NCBI GenBank assembly: GCA_905234355.1
Contig: CAJOHP010000218.1
Span: 1-6,452 of the forward strand
DNA from: an uncultured Prevotella sp.
GTDB taxonomy: Bacteria > Bacteroidota > Bacteroidia > Bacteroidales > Bacteroidaceae
Length of the DNA: 6,452 nt
Reading direction: 5' to 3'
Shown: one piece after another, positions 1 to 5,419 of the stretch
Layout of the letters: every line of letters begins with the position of its first letter
Position numbering within the stretch: the stretch's first letter is position 1
Made by a program: the position numbers and the translations under genes
Notes under the pieces: model-generated
The model's database searches: none
Told to the model about the DNA's origin: nothing
The model's input: only the letters and a program-made list of their open reading frames with translations

Positions 1-84
1 CCGACGGCACAGAGCCCGTATCTTTGGAACTATGAGGTTATCACATGGGTTAACCCATCAACGACAACCTCTACTGACGTTCAA
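1..84 (+). other. Foreign-looking coding segment, similar in style to phage tail or collagen-like virion protein repeats
   Basis: Read in the same frame as the Dus fragment, this stretch gives a peptide containing SPYLWNYEVITW followed by a Thr/Ser-rich run (PSTTTSTDVQ). From memory, a YLWNYE-x-ITY unit followed by a Ser/Thr-rich linker and an IG[R/N/T] motif recurs in tail-fibre or collagen-like structural proteins of Bacteroidales phages. No database search was possible. GC is about 49% (41 of 84 bases), visibly below the Dus part. Stops interrupt the other two forward frames, so frame 1 is the only open one. The segment could be the end of an inserted phage or element gene, or an assembly chimera. 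It is too short to decide. Confidence 0.45.
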
Positions 85-411
85 ATGATAGGGCGCGCCA
101 CCTTCGGATGTCCTTGGATCTTCAGCACAGAGCAGCTCACCCCGGGACAGAAGCTCGATGTGCTTGAGGAGCTGCTGCGCATCAACGTCGAGATGATAGA
201 CGAGCCGCGAGGCATCATACACACCCGACGCCACCTGGCCGCCACCCCCCTCTTCAAGGGCATACCCAACTTCAGGCCCACGCGCATAGCCATGCTCCGT
301 GCCACCACCGTGGACGAACTGACCGGCATACTCGAGTCAACACGCTCCATACTGGACGCACAGCAGGCTCAGGCCACGGCCGCCAAAGAGACGACAGCCC
401 CGCAGCCATGA
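1..411 (+). CDS. dusB: tRNA-dihydrouridine synthase (Dus), C-terminal part only, joined in frame to a foreign-looking N-terminal segment
   Basis: The frame is open from the left edge to TGA at 409-411. From about position 85 the protein is a Dus C-terminus. It begins with the internal FMN-phosphate-binding motif MIGRA followed by TFGCPWIF, then a helical RNA-binding region with TRRHLAATPLFKGIPNF, as in Bacteroidales Dus proteins. Dus enzymes reduce uridine to dihydrouridine in tRNA using FMN and NADPH. The barrel half with the catalytic cysteine and most FMN contacts is absent. The ATG at 85 is an internal codon of the conserved motif, not a start. The 28 codons before it do not fit Dus, which should show a beta-alpha unit ending in a Gly-Val-Asp-Gly-like stretch here, so the product as read is chimeric or the gene is interrupted. 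It overlaps the next gene by ATGA. Dus membership is secure; the dusB subtype is the usual annotation for such proteins and is less certain. Confidence 0.8.
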   Translation, partial: PTAQSPYLWNYEVITWVNPSTTTSTDVQMIGRATFGCPWIFSTEQLTPGQKLDVLEELLRINVEMIDEPRGIIHTRRHLAATPLFKGIPNFRPTRIAMLRATTVDELTGILESTRSILDAQQAQATAAKETTAPQP

Positions 412-1637
412 CTACCGAACGCCTCTGGAACCGGAACTACTGCAAGGTGATGGCGGCCAACTTCGCCCTGTTCTTCGCCTTCTACGTGCTCACACCGCTG
501 CTGCCACTCTACCTGAGCGAGCACTTCGGCGCCACAAAGGACGTGATAGGCATGGTGCTCTCGGGCTACACCATCACGGCACTGCTCTTCCGGCCGCTGA
601 GCGGATTTCTCGTCGACAGCTTCCCGCGCAAGACGGTCCTCATGGCGTGCTTCGCACTCTTCGCCCTCTTCTTCGCCGGCTATCTGGCCGCCTCGACGCT
701 GCTGCTCTTCGCCATCGTGCGCACGCTGCACGGCGCACCCTTCGGCGCACTGACGGTGAGCAACTCCACGGTGGCCATTGACGTGCTGCCGTCGTCGCGA
801 CGCACCGAGGGCATAGGCTACTACGGGCTGAGCAACAACCTGGCCATGGCGCTGGCACCCACCATCGGCATCTTCATCTACCGCTATACCCACAGCTTCC
901 AACTGCTCTTTTGGATAGCCCTCGTCGTGGCCTGCGCCGGCTGGGGCGTCGACGCCACCGTGCGGCTGAAGCCCCGCCCGCTGCCTGCCGAGGCCGACGG
1001 CAAAGGCATGAAGCTGTCGCTCGACCGCTTCTTCCTGCTGCGCGGATGGATGCTCGGGGCCAACATGGTGGCCTTCGGATTCTCCTTCGGCGTGCTGAGC
1101 AACTACCTGGCCATCTACGGCAAGGAGCAGCTGGGCATCAGCGGCGGCACCGGCACCTACTTCATGCTCTGCTCCGCCGGACTGATGCTGAGCCGGCTGC
1201 AGGGCGGAACGGCACTGCGGCGCGGACTGCTCACGCGCAACGCCGCTCATGGCATGCTCATCTCGCTCGTGGGCTACACGCTCTTCATCGCCGTGCCCAC
1301 GCTGCTGCCTGCCCACCACAGCGCCACCATGGCGGCCTACTATGCCTCGGCAGTGCTCATCGGACTGGGCAACGGCCACATGTGGCCCGCCTTCCAGAAC
1401 ATGACCATCAGCGTGGCCACCAACCGACAGCGAGGCACGGCCAACTCCACCATACTCGTGTCGTGGGACGCGGGCATGGGACTGGGCATACTCGTGGGCG
1501 GCATCGTGGCCGAGCACATGGGCTATGCCGCGGTGTTCTGGACGGTAGTGGCAGTCAATGCTTCAGGCGTAGCAGCCTTCTTTGCCGCTACGAGGCAGTT
1601 CTTTCTAAAGCGCAATCTGAATGCCGGAGTGCAGTGA
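408..1637 (+). CDS. Major facilitator superfamily (MFS) transporter
   Basis: This is a 409-residue inner-membrane secondary transporter with about 12 hydrophobic segments in two six-helix halves. The first helix lies near residues 15-36. MFS motif A is GFLVDSFPRK at 66-75, between helices 2 and 3, with the conserved Asp70 and basic Arg74/Lys75. A conserved arginine follows in RTLHGAPFG (105-113). A central polar loop is at about 186-206, and a degenerate motif A-like stretch in the second half is LSRLQGGTALRRG (261-273). Length and layout fit drug- or sugar-efflux-type MFS proteins; the substrate cannot be read from sequence. The ATG overlaps the TGA of the Dus gene (ATGA), so the two are probably translated from one mRNA with coupling. 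No promoter match was seen directly upstream. The 50-bp gap to the convergent ybeY shows no convincing terminator hairpin. Confidence 0.92.
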   Translation: MTTERLWNRNYCKVMAANFALFFAFYVLTPLLPLYLSEHFGATKDVIGMVLSGYTITALLFRPLSGFLVDSFPRKTVLMACFALFALFFAGYLAASTLLLFAIVRTLHGAPFGALTVSNSTVAIDVLPSSRRTEGIGYYGLSNNLAMALAPTIGIFIYRYTHSFQLLFWIALVVACAGWGVDATVRLKPRPLPAEADGKGMKLSLDRFFLLRGWMLGANMVAFGFSFGVLSNYLAIYGKEQLGISGGTGTYFMLCSAGLMLSRLQGGTALRRGLLTRNAAHGMLISLVGYTLFIAVPTLLPAHHSATMAAYYASAVLIGLGNGHMWPAFQNMTISVATNRQRGTANSTILVSWDAGMGLGILVGGIVAEHMGYAAVFWTVVAVNASGVAAFFAATRQFFLKRNLNAGVQ

Positions 1638-1687
1638 GGCGTACCTCCGCGCCCCCGCACCCCTGAAGAAAAACGCATCCCCCCCTA

Positions 1688-2098
1688 CTACCTGAGTGCG
1701 AGGGCACGGTTCTCGGCCTGCTCCATGAGCTCGCGCTCGCCCGGGCCCTTGTCGTTGAGCCCGCAGAGATGCAGGATGCCGTGGATGATGACGCGGTGCA
1801 GCTCCTCGTCGTAGTCCTTGTGGAAGAGCTCGGCATTGGAGCGCACAGTGTCGAGCGAGATGACCAGGTCGCCATGGAGCACGTCGCCCTCGCAATAGTC
1901 GAAGGTGATGATGTCGGTATAGTAGTCGTGGGAGAGATACTCACGATTGACCTCGAGTATCTTCTCGTCGTCGCAGAAGAGGTAGCCCACCTCGCCCACG
2001 CGCTTGCCGTAGGTCTGGGCCACGCGCCGTATCCAGGCCGAGGTGTCGCGGCGGCGCAGCTGCGGCATCTTCACGTTTTCGGTGTTATAGGTTATCAT
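1688..2098 (-). CDS. ybeY: Endoribonuclease / rRNA maturation factor YbeY
   Basis: The product is a 136-residue metal-dependent RNase of the UPF0054 family, which acts in 16S rRNA 3'-end maturation and ribosome quality control in the cytoplasm. The zinc-site region is HGILHLCGLND at residues 106-116: His106 and His110 are the first two ligands. The third position, His in E. coli, is Asp116 here, which as I recall is normal for Bacteroidetes. Upstream are the family signatures NREYL and TDIITF (61-66) and GDLVISLDT (76-84). The chosen start gives MITYNTE, the usual Bacteroidales N-terminus. An in-frame ATG 22 codons further upstream lies inside coaD and adds an unrelated basic, Gln-rich stretch. 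The start ATG overlaps the coaD stop (ATGA), which points to coupled translation in a ruvB-coaD-ybeY transcript. The stop is TAG. Confidence 0.96.
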   Translation of the reverse strand: MITYNTENVKMPQLRRRDTSAWIRRVAQTYGKRVGEVGYLFCDDEKILEVNREYLSHDYYTDIITFDYCEGDVLHGDLVISLDTVRSNAELFHKDYDEELHRVIIHGILHLCGLNDKGPGERELMEQAENRALALR

Positions 2099-2586
2099 AA
2101 GCTGTTGGGATGATTTGTCTGATTGGCGCCGGCTGGCCGTGGCAGGAAGTCGGCCACGTTGCATCCGAAGTGCTGCAGCTCCCTGACCACCGACGACGAC
2201 ACGCTGGCGAGCTGTGGCTCGGCGTAGAGCAGGATGGTCTCTACCTGCCCGTGGCTAATCAGCCTGTTGATGTCGGCCTGCTCGCGCTCATACTCGAAGT
2301 CTTTAGCCGAGCGCACGCCCTTCACGATGAAGTGTGCGCCCTCGGCCCGGGCGAAGTCGACGGCCAGGCCGTAGTAGGGCTTCACCTCGACGGCCGCAAC
2401 GCCGCTGTAGAGCTCACGTATGGCCTGCATGCGTTCTTCGGCGGGGCGCATGTAGGGTTTCTGCACGTTGTCGCCCACCACGCCGATGACGAGGCGGTCG
2501 AAGAGTGGCAGAGCACGGCGCACGATGCTGTCGTGGCCGGTGGTGAAGGGATCGAAGCTCCCTACGAAGATGCCTGTCTTGGTCAT
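2095..2586 (-). CDS. coaD: Pantetheine-phosphate adenylyltransferase (PPAT)
   Basis: This 163-residue cytoplasmic enzyme transfers AMP from ATP to 4'-phosphopantetheine, giving dephospho-CoA in the penultimate step of coenzyme A synthesis. The nucleotidyltransferase signature is GSFDPFTTGH at residues 9-18, with the T/HxGH motif at 15-18. Lys43 (VQKP) matches the substrate-binding lysine. KGVRSAKDFEYE at 89-100 corresponds to the RGLR...DFEYE block, with Lys89 for the first Arg. VSSSVVREL at 129-137 is the C-terminal nucleotide-binding SSxxVRE motif. The start was set at MTKTGIFVGSF because the family begins directly with the first beta strand. An in-frame ATG 15 codons upstream (2631) comes from the 9-bp repeat and would add only low-complexity Gly/Met/Ile/Leu residues. 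The leader is A-rich with no Shine-Dalgarno sequence. The gene lies 80 bp after ruvB with no promoter match between, so it is probably cotranscribed. Confidence 0.97.
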   Translation of the reverse strand: MTKTGIFVGSFDPFTTGHDSIVRRALPLFDRLVIGVVGDNVQKPYMRPAEERMQAIRELYSGVAAVEVKPYYGLAVDFARAEGAHFIVKGVRSAKDFEYEREQADINRLISHGQVETILLYAEPQLASVSSSVVRELQHFGCNVADFLPRPAGANQTNHPNSL

Positions 2587-2599
2587 AATCTTTGCTTTT

Positions 2600-2656
2600 T
2601 TTATGAGGCCTATGAGCCCCATGGGACCCATGAGGCCTATGAGACCTATGGGGCCC
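2600..2656. repeat. Imperfect 9-bp tandem repeat (minisatellite) between ruvB and coaD
   Basis: Six successive 9-base units follow the pattern CC[T/C]ATG[A/G]GN on the + strand, starting with a degenerate TTTATGAGG and followed by a final CCC. Units include CCTATGAGC, CCCATGGGA, CCCATGAGG, CCTATGAGA and CCTATGGGG. The unit length is a multiple of three, so both strands remain open and yield Met-Gly-Pro or Met-Arg-Pro-like triplets, which creates false coding extensions. Internal palindromes (CCCATGGG, AGGCCT twice) could fold in RNA. It lies wholly in the ruvB-coaD gap. Similar CCTATRRGN-type arrays occur, as I recall, in intergenic spots of other Bacteroidales; their function is unknown to me. 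Confidence 0.85.
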
Positions 2657-2666
2657 TGCCCTCAGC

Positions 2667-3701
2667 TCACCCGAAGAGGTCGGGCTGCATGATGTTGCCG
2701 GAGTAGGGATTGCGGCCGAAGTGGCGGTAGGCCAGCTCGGTGACCATGCGGCCGCGCGGCGTGCGCTTGATGAATCCCTCCATGATGAGGAACGGCTCGT
2801 AGACCTCCTCCACGGTGCCGGAGTCCTCGCCGATGGCCGTGGCGATGGTCGAGACCCCCACGGGACCGCCGCGGAACTTGTCGATGATGGTGAGCAGTAT
2901 CTTGTTGTCTATCTCGTCCAGTCCGTACTGGTCTATGTTGAGCGCGGCAAGTGCCAGCTGGCTGATGGCCATGTCGATGGTTCCGGTGCCCTTCACCTGT
3001 GCAAAGTCGCGCACGCGGCGCAGCAGCGCATTGGCTATGCGTGGCGTGCCGCGCGAGCGCCGTGCTATCTCCATGGCGGCCTCGTCGCTGATGGGCACGC
3101 CCAGGATGTGGGACGAGCGCGTGATGATCTTTGCGAGCGTCTCCGGGGCGTAGTACTCCAGGTGCATGTTGATGCCGAGCGCCCGCAGCGGAGCCGTGAG
3201 CAGGCCGCTGCGCGTCGTGGCCCCCACGAGCGTGAAGGGGTTGAGGTCTATCTGGATAGACCGGGCCGAGGGGCCCTTGTCTATCATAATGTCTATGCGG
3301 TAGTCCTCCATGGCCGAGTAGAGATACTCCTCGACGACGGGCGACAGACGGTGTATCTCGTCGATGAAGAGCACGTCGCGCGGCTCGAGCGAGGTGAGTA
3401 TGCCGGCCAGGTCGCCAGGCTTGTCGAGCACGGGGCCGCTGGTGAGCTTGAAGCCCACGCCCAGCTCGTTGGCAATGATGTTGCTCAGTGTGGTCTTGCC
3501 CAGGCCGGGAGGACCGTGCAGCAGGGTGTGGTCGAGCGGCTCGCCACGGTATTTGGCGGCCTCAACGAAGACCTCCAGGTTCTCCACCACCTTCTTCTGA
3601 CCGCTGAAGTCGCCGAAGCTGAGCGGACGGAGCGCGTTCTCAAACTCCTTCTCGGCACCCGAGAGGTGCTCCTGCCTGATGTCAAAGTCTGCGTCTGCCA
3701 T
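2667..3701 (-). CDS. ruvB: Holliday junction branch migration ATPase RuvB, with a one-residue deletion at the arginine-finger position
   Basis: The product is the 344-residue AAA+ motor of the RuvAB complex, which drives branch migration of Holliday junctions. Visible parts are Walker A GPPGLGKTT (63-71, Lys69), Walker B DEIH (114-117), sensor 1 GATTRSG (160-166), sensor 2 Arg217 in RRSRGTPR (214-221) and a C-terminal winged helix ending near RTPRGRMVTELAYRHFG. Compared with E. coli RuvB from memory, numbering is offset by +1 up to APLR (Arg173) and by 0 from Gly176 on, so one residue is missing. E. coli reads PLRDRFG, while this protein reads PLRALG: the Arg174 finger and Phe175 are replaced by one Leu. 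The start MADADFDIRQEHL fits Bacteroidales RuvB and lies behind an A-rich leader. A promoter match lies at 3743-3774. No neighbouring ruvA is present. Confidence 0.97.
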   Translation of the reverse strand: MADADFDIRQEHLSGAEKEFENALRPLSFGDFSGQKKVVENLEVFVEAAKYRGEPLDHTLLHGPPGLGKTTLSNIIANELGVGFKLTSGPVLDKPGDLAGILTSLEPRDVLFIDEIHRLSPVVEEYLYSAMEDYRIDIMIDKGPSARSIQIDLNPFTLVGATTRSGLLTAPLRALGINMHLEYYAPETLAKIITRSSHILGVPISDEAAMEIARRSRGTPRIANALLRRVRDFAQVKGTGTIDMAISQLALAALNIDQYGLDEIDNKILLTIIDKFRGGPVGVSTIATAIGEDSGTVEEVYEPFLIMEGFIKRTPRGRMVTELAYRHFGRNPYSGNIMQPDLFG

Positions 3702-3742
3702 TTTTTTCGGTGTGAGTAATCATGTTGTGTGGAATGACGCTG

Positions 3743-3774
3743 CAAAGTTACTTTATTTTATTGAAACGGCCAAA
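3743..3774 (-). promoter_or_regulatory. Bacteroidetes-type promoter for ruvB-coaD-ybeY
   Basis: On the minus strand a TTTG (-33 element, 3774-3771) is followed after 20 bp by TAACTTTG (3750-3743), a full match to the TAnnTTTG -7 consensus used by the Bacteroidetes primary sigma factor. Expected transcription start is about 6-8 bases downstream, near 3736, giving a leader of about 35 nt before the ruvB ATG. The leader ends in an A-rich tract and has no Shine-Dalgarno sequence. Confidence 0.72.
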
Positions 3775-3778
3775 TGTT

Positions 3779-3809
3779 TTTGCCGTATCACCGTTTTTTA
3801 GTACCTTTG
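3779..3809 (+). promoter_or_regulatory. Bacteroidetes-type promoter for the thioesterase-dprA pair
   Basis: TTTG at 3779-3782, a 19-bp spacer, then TACCTTTG at 3802-3809, matching the TAnnTTTG -7 consensus exactly. A transcription start near 3815-3817 would leave a leader of about 30 nt. The -33 element lies only 4 bp from the -33 element of the divergent ruvB promoter, so the two polymerase footprints must overlap. Confidence 0.72.
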
Positions 3810-3833
3810 CCTGCTGAAAACATTCTCATCACC

Positions 3834-3851
3834 ATGACACGAGAGCAATGA
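3834..3851 (+). other. Candidate 5-codon upstream ORF (MTREQ) overlapping the thioesterase start
   Basis: Within the predicted leader, ATG at 3834 opens five codons and stops at TGA 3849-3851, which overlaps the thioesterase ATG (3848-3850) as ATGA. This is the same arrangement as the three coupled gene pairs in this window. If translated, it would deliver ribosomes to the thioesterase start. It could equally be chance; there is no Shine-Dalgarno sequence to judge by. Confidence 0.3.
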
Positions 3852-4252
3852 AAGACTATATTTTCCAGACGCGCCTGGATGTGCGCGACTACGAGTGCGA
3901 CATCGAGGGCATCGTCAACAATGCCCAGTACATACACTACTGCGAGCACACCCGCCACCTGTTTCTCAAGCAGTGCGGGCTGAGCTTTGCCGATCTGCAC
4001 CGCCGCGGACAGGATGCTGTCGTGGCGCGCATGCAGCTGCAGTATAAGGCGCCGCTCAGGCCCGACGACGAGGTGCTGTCGTGCCTGAACCTTCAGAAGG
4101 AGGGCATCAAGTATGTGTTCTATCAAGACCTCTATCGTGCCAGCGACGAGCAGCTGTGCTTCCGCGGCAAGATAGAGCTGGTGTGTCTGGTCGAGGGGCG
4201 TCTGGCCTCCGCCAGCGATTACGACGACGCCTTTGCCCCCTACCTGAGATGA
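3848..4252 (+). CDS. Acyl-CoA thioesterase, hotdog fold (4HBT / YbgC-FadM type)
   Basis: This 134-residue single-domain hotdog protein probably hydrolyses acyl-CoA (or acyl-ACP) thioesters in the cytoplasm. The family signature sits at the N-terminus: VRDYECDIEGIVNNAQYIHY (residues 12-31). Asp18 is at the catalytic-Asp position, followed by the G-[IV]-V-x-[NH]-x-x-Y motif and the long hotdog helix (YIHYCEHTRHLFLKQCGL). The rest is a beta sheet with the typical MQLQYKAPLRPDDEV strand-turn-strand. Length is normal for the family. Chain-length preference cannot be read from sequence. The start gives MKDYIFQTRLDVRDYE, as expected; an earlier ATG at 3834 is in another frame and opens a 5-codon ORF. 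The TGA overlaps the dprA ATG (ATGA), so the two are cotranscribed and probably coupled. Confidence 0.9.
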   Translation: MKDYIFQTRLDVRDYECDIEGIVNNAQYIHYCEHTRHLFLKQCGLSFADLHRRGQDAVVARMQLQYKAPLRPDDEVLSCLNLQKEGIKYVFYQDLYRASDEQLCFRGKIELVCLVEGRLASASDYDDAFAPYLR

Positions 4253-5376
4253 TTCAGCAAGACCTGCTCTACACCATGGCGCTGGCGCGCCTGACGAGCT
4301 TCAACAGCCAGGTGGGCATCACCCTCTATCGTGCCCTCGGCGGTGGCCGTGGCGTGTGGGAGCACCGCCACGACCTGCGTGACGTGCTCCCCGACTGCTC
4401 CGAGCGCCTTGCGACGATGCTCGCCCAGTGGGACGCCCCGCTGGCACGCGCCGAGCAGGAGCTGGTCTTTGCCGAGCAGCACCACATCAGCGTGCTCTGT
4501 CTCGACGAGCCGGGCTATCCGCAGCGGCTCACCAGCTGTGCCGACACGCCTCTGGTGCTCTACTACATGGGCTCGGCCGACCTCGACACGCAGCGTGTGG
4601 TGAGCATCGTGGGCACACGCCGTGCCACGCCCTACGGACAGGATCTCATACGCCACTTCGTCAGCGACCTGCGGCGCTGCTGCCCCGGTGTGCTCGTGGT
4701 GAGCGGGCTGGCCTATGGCGTCGACATCTGTGCCCATCGCCAGGCCCTGCAGGAGGGACTGCCCACGGTGGGCGTGCTGGCCCACGGCCTGGACGACATA
4801 TACCCGCCGCGGCATCGCGACACGGCGGCACAGATGGTCAGGCAGGGCGGGCTGCTCACCGAGTATATGTCGCATGCCAAGGTGGACCGTCTGAACTTTG
4901 TCAGGCGCAACCGCATCGTGGCGGGCATGGCCGACGCCACCGTGCTGGTGGAGAGCGCCGCGCATGGTGGCGGGCTCATCACCTGCCGCATAGCGCTGGA
5001 CTACGGCCGCCATGTGATGGCCTTCCCCGGTCCTGTAGGTGCGCCTTACAGCGAGGGGTGCAACAATCTCATACGCGACGGCGGCGCCCAGCTCATCACC
5101 TCGTCCGACGACTTCGTGGCGGCGATGGGCTGGCAGAGCGACGCACAGCGTCAGCAGGCCCGCAGACAGGGCATAGAACGGCAGCTCTTCCCCGACCTGA
5201 GTGAGGAAGAGCGGCATGTGGTGGAAGTGCTGGGATCACACGGCGACTTGCAGCAAAACCAGCTGGCCGTGATGGCTGGCATCGACATCGGGCGTCTCAC
5301 CGGCCTGCTCTTCCAGCTCGAGATGAAGGGTGTGGTGCGCGCCATGGCCGGCGGATGCTACCATCTGCTGGCCTGA
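4249..5376 (+). CDS. dprA: DNA-processing protein DprA (Smf)
   Basis: This 375-residue protein binds incoming single-stranded DNA and loads RecA during natural transformation. It is also widespread in bacteria not known to be competent. Order of parts: an N-terminal helical region with helix-hairpin-helix character (residues 1-65); then the Rossmann-like LOG/DprA core with VGTRRATPYG (121-130), SGLAYGVDICAH (152-163), YPPRHR, NFVRRNRIVAGM (216-227), ESAAHGGGLIT (235-245) and SEGCNNLIRDGGA (268-280); then a C-terminal winged helix of the DprA type (about 310-375). All core motifs are present, and the length is normal for Bacteroidetes. The start MIQQDLLYTMALARL was chosen because it matches the family N-terminus; the frame stays open further upstream only inside the thioesterase gene. 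It converges on the next gene with a 43-bp gap and no convincing terminator. Confidence 0.96.
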   Translation: MIQQDLLYTMALARLTSFNSQVGITLYRALGGGRGVWEHRHDLRDVLPDCSERLATMLAQWDAPLARAEQELVFAEQHHISVLCLDEPGYPQRLTSCADTPLVLYYMGSADLDTQRVVSIVGTRRATPYGQDLIRHFVSDLRRCCPGVLVVSGLAYGVDICAHRQALQEGLPTVGVLAHGLDDIYPPRHRDTAAQMVRQGGLLTEYMSHAKVDRLNFVRRNRIVAGMADATVLVESAAHGGGLITCRIALDYGRHVMAFPGPVGAPYSEGCNNLIRDGGAQLITSSDDFVAAMGWQSDAQRQQARRQGIERQLFPDLSEEERHVVEVLGSHGDLQQNQLAVMAGIDIGRLTGLLFQLEMKGVVRAMAGGCYHLLA

Positions 5377-5419
5377 CCGCGCCTCTCCGAAAAGACTTCC
5401 CCAAGACAAAACGCTGTCC

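Noticed and set aside
85..87. ATG as the start of a short stand-alone protein
   Set aside because: It encodes the Met of the conserved internal Dus motif MIGRA, so it is not an authentic gene start, even though a gene caller could choose it.
369..1517. 382-codon open frame on the minus strand opposite the MFS transporter
   Set aside because: Composition is His/Gly/Ala/Glu/Arg-rich with no recognisable family. It mirrors the strong third-position GC bias of the real gene on the other strand.
2099..2164. N-terminal extension of YbeY starting at 2164
   Set aside because: The extra 22 residues are coaD sequence in another frame and do not resemble YbeY. The start at 2098 gives the usual MITYNTE N-terminus and the ATGA overlap.
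2587..2631. N-terminal extension of CoaD starting at 2631
   Set aside because: The extra residues come from the 9-bp repeat and the A-rich leader. CoaD family proteins begin directly before the first beta strand, as at 2586.
2721..3719. 332-codon open frame on the plus strand opposite ruvB
   Set aside because: It is the antisense shadow of a certain RuvB gene, and its residue content is typical of reversed high-GC coding sequence.
3685..3723. Upstream ATG at 3723 in the ruvB leader opening a 13-codon minus-strand frame that overlaps ruvB
   Set aside because: It has no coupled stop/start geometry: it ends inside ruvB at 3685-3682, out of frame. A chance ATG is the simplest reading.
4240..5217. 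325-codon open frame on the minus strand opposite dprA
   Set aside because: Antisense shadow with no family motifs, while DprA on the plus strand carries every core motif.
5405..5418. GACA...TGTC inverted repeat between dprA and the TlpA-like gene as a terminator
   Set aside because: A 4-bp stem with a 6-base loop and no U-tract is too weak. No convincing terminator was seen in either convergent gap (1638-1687, 5377-5419).
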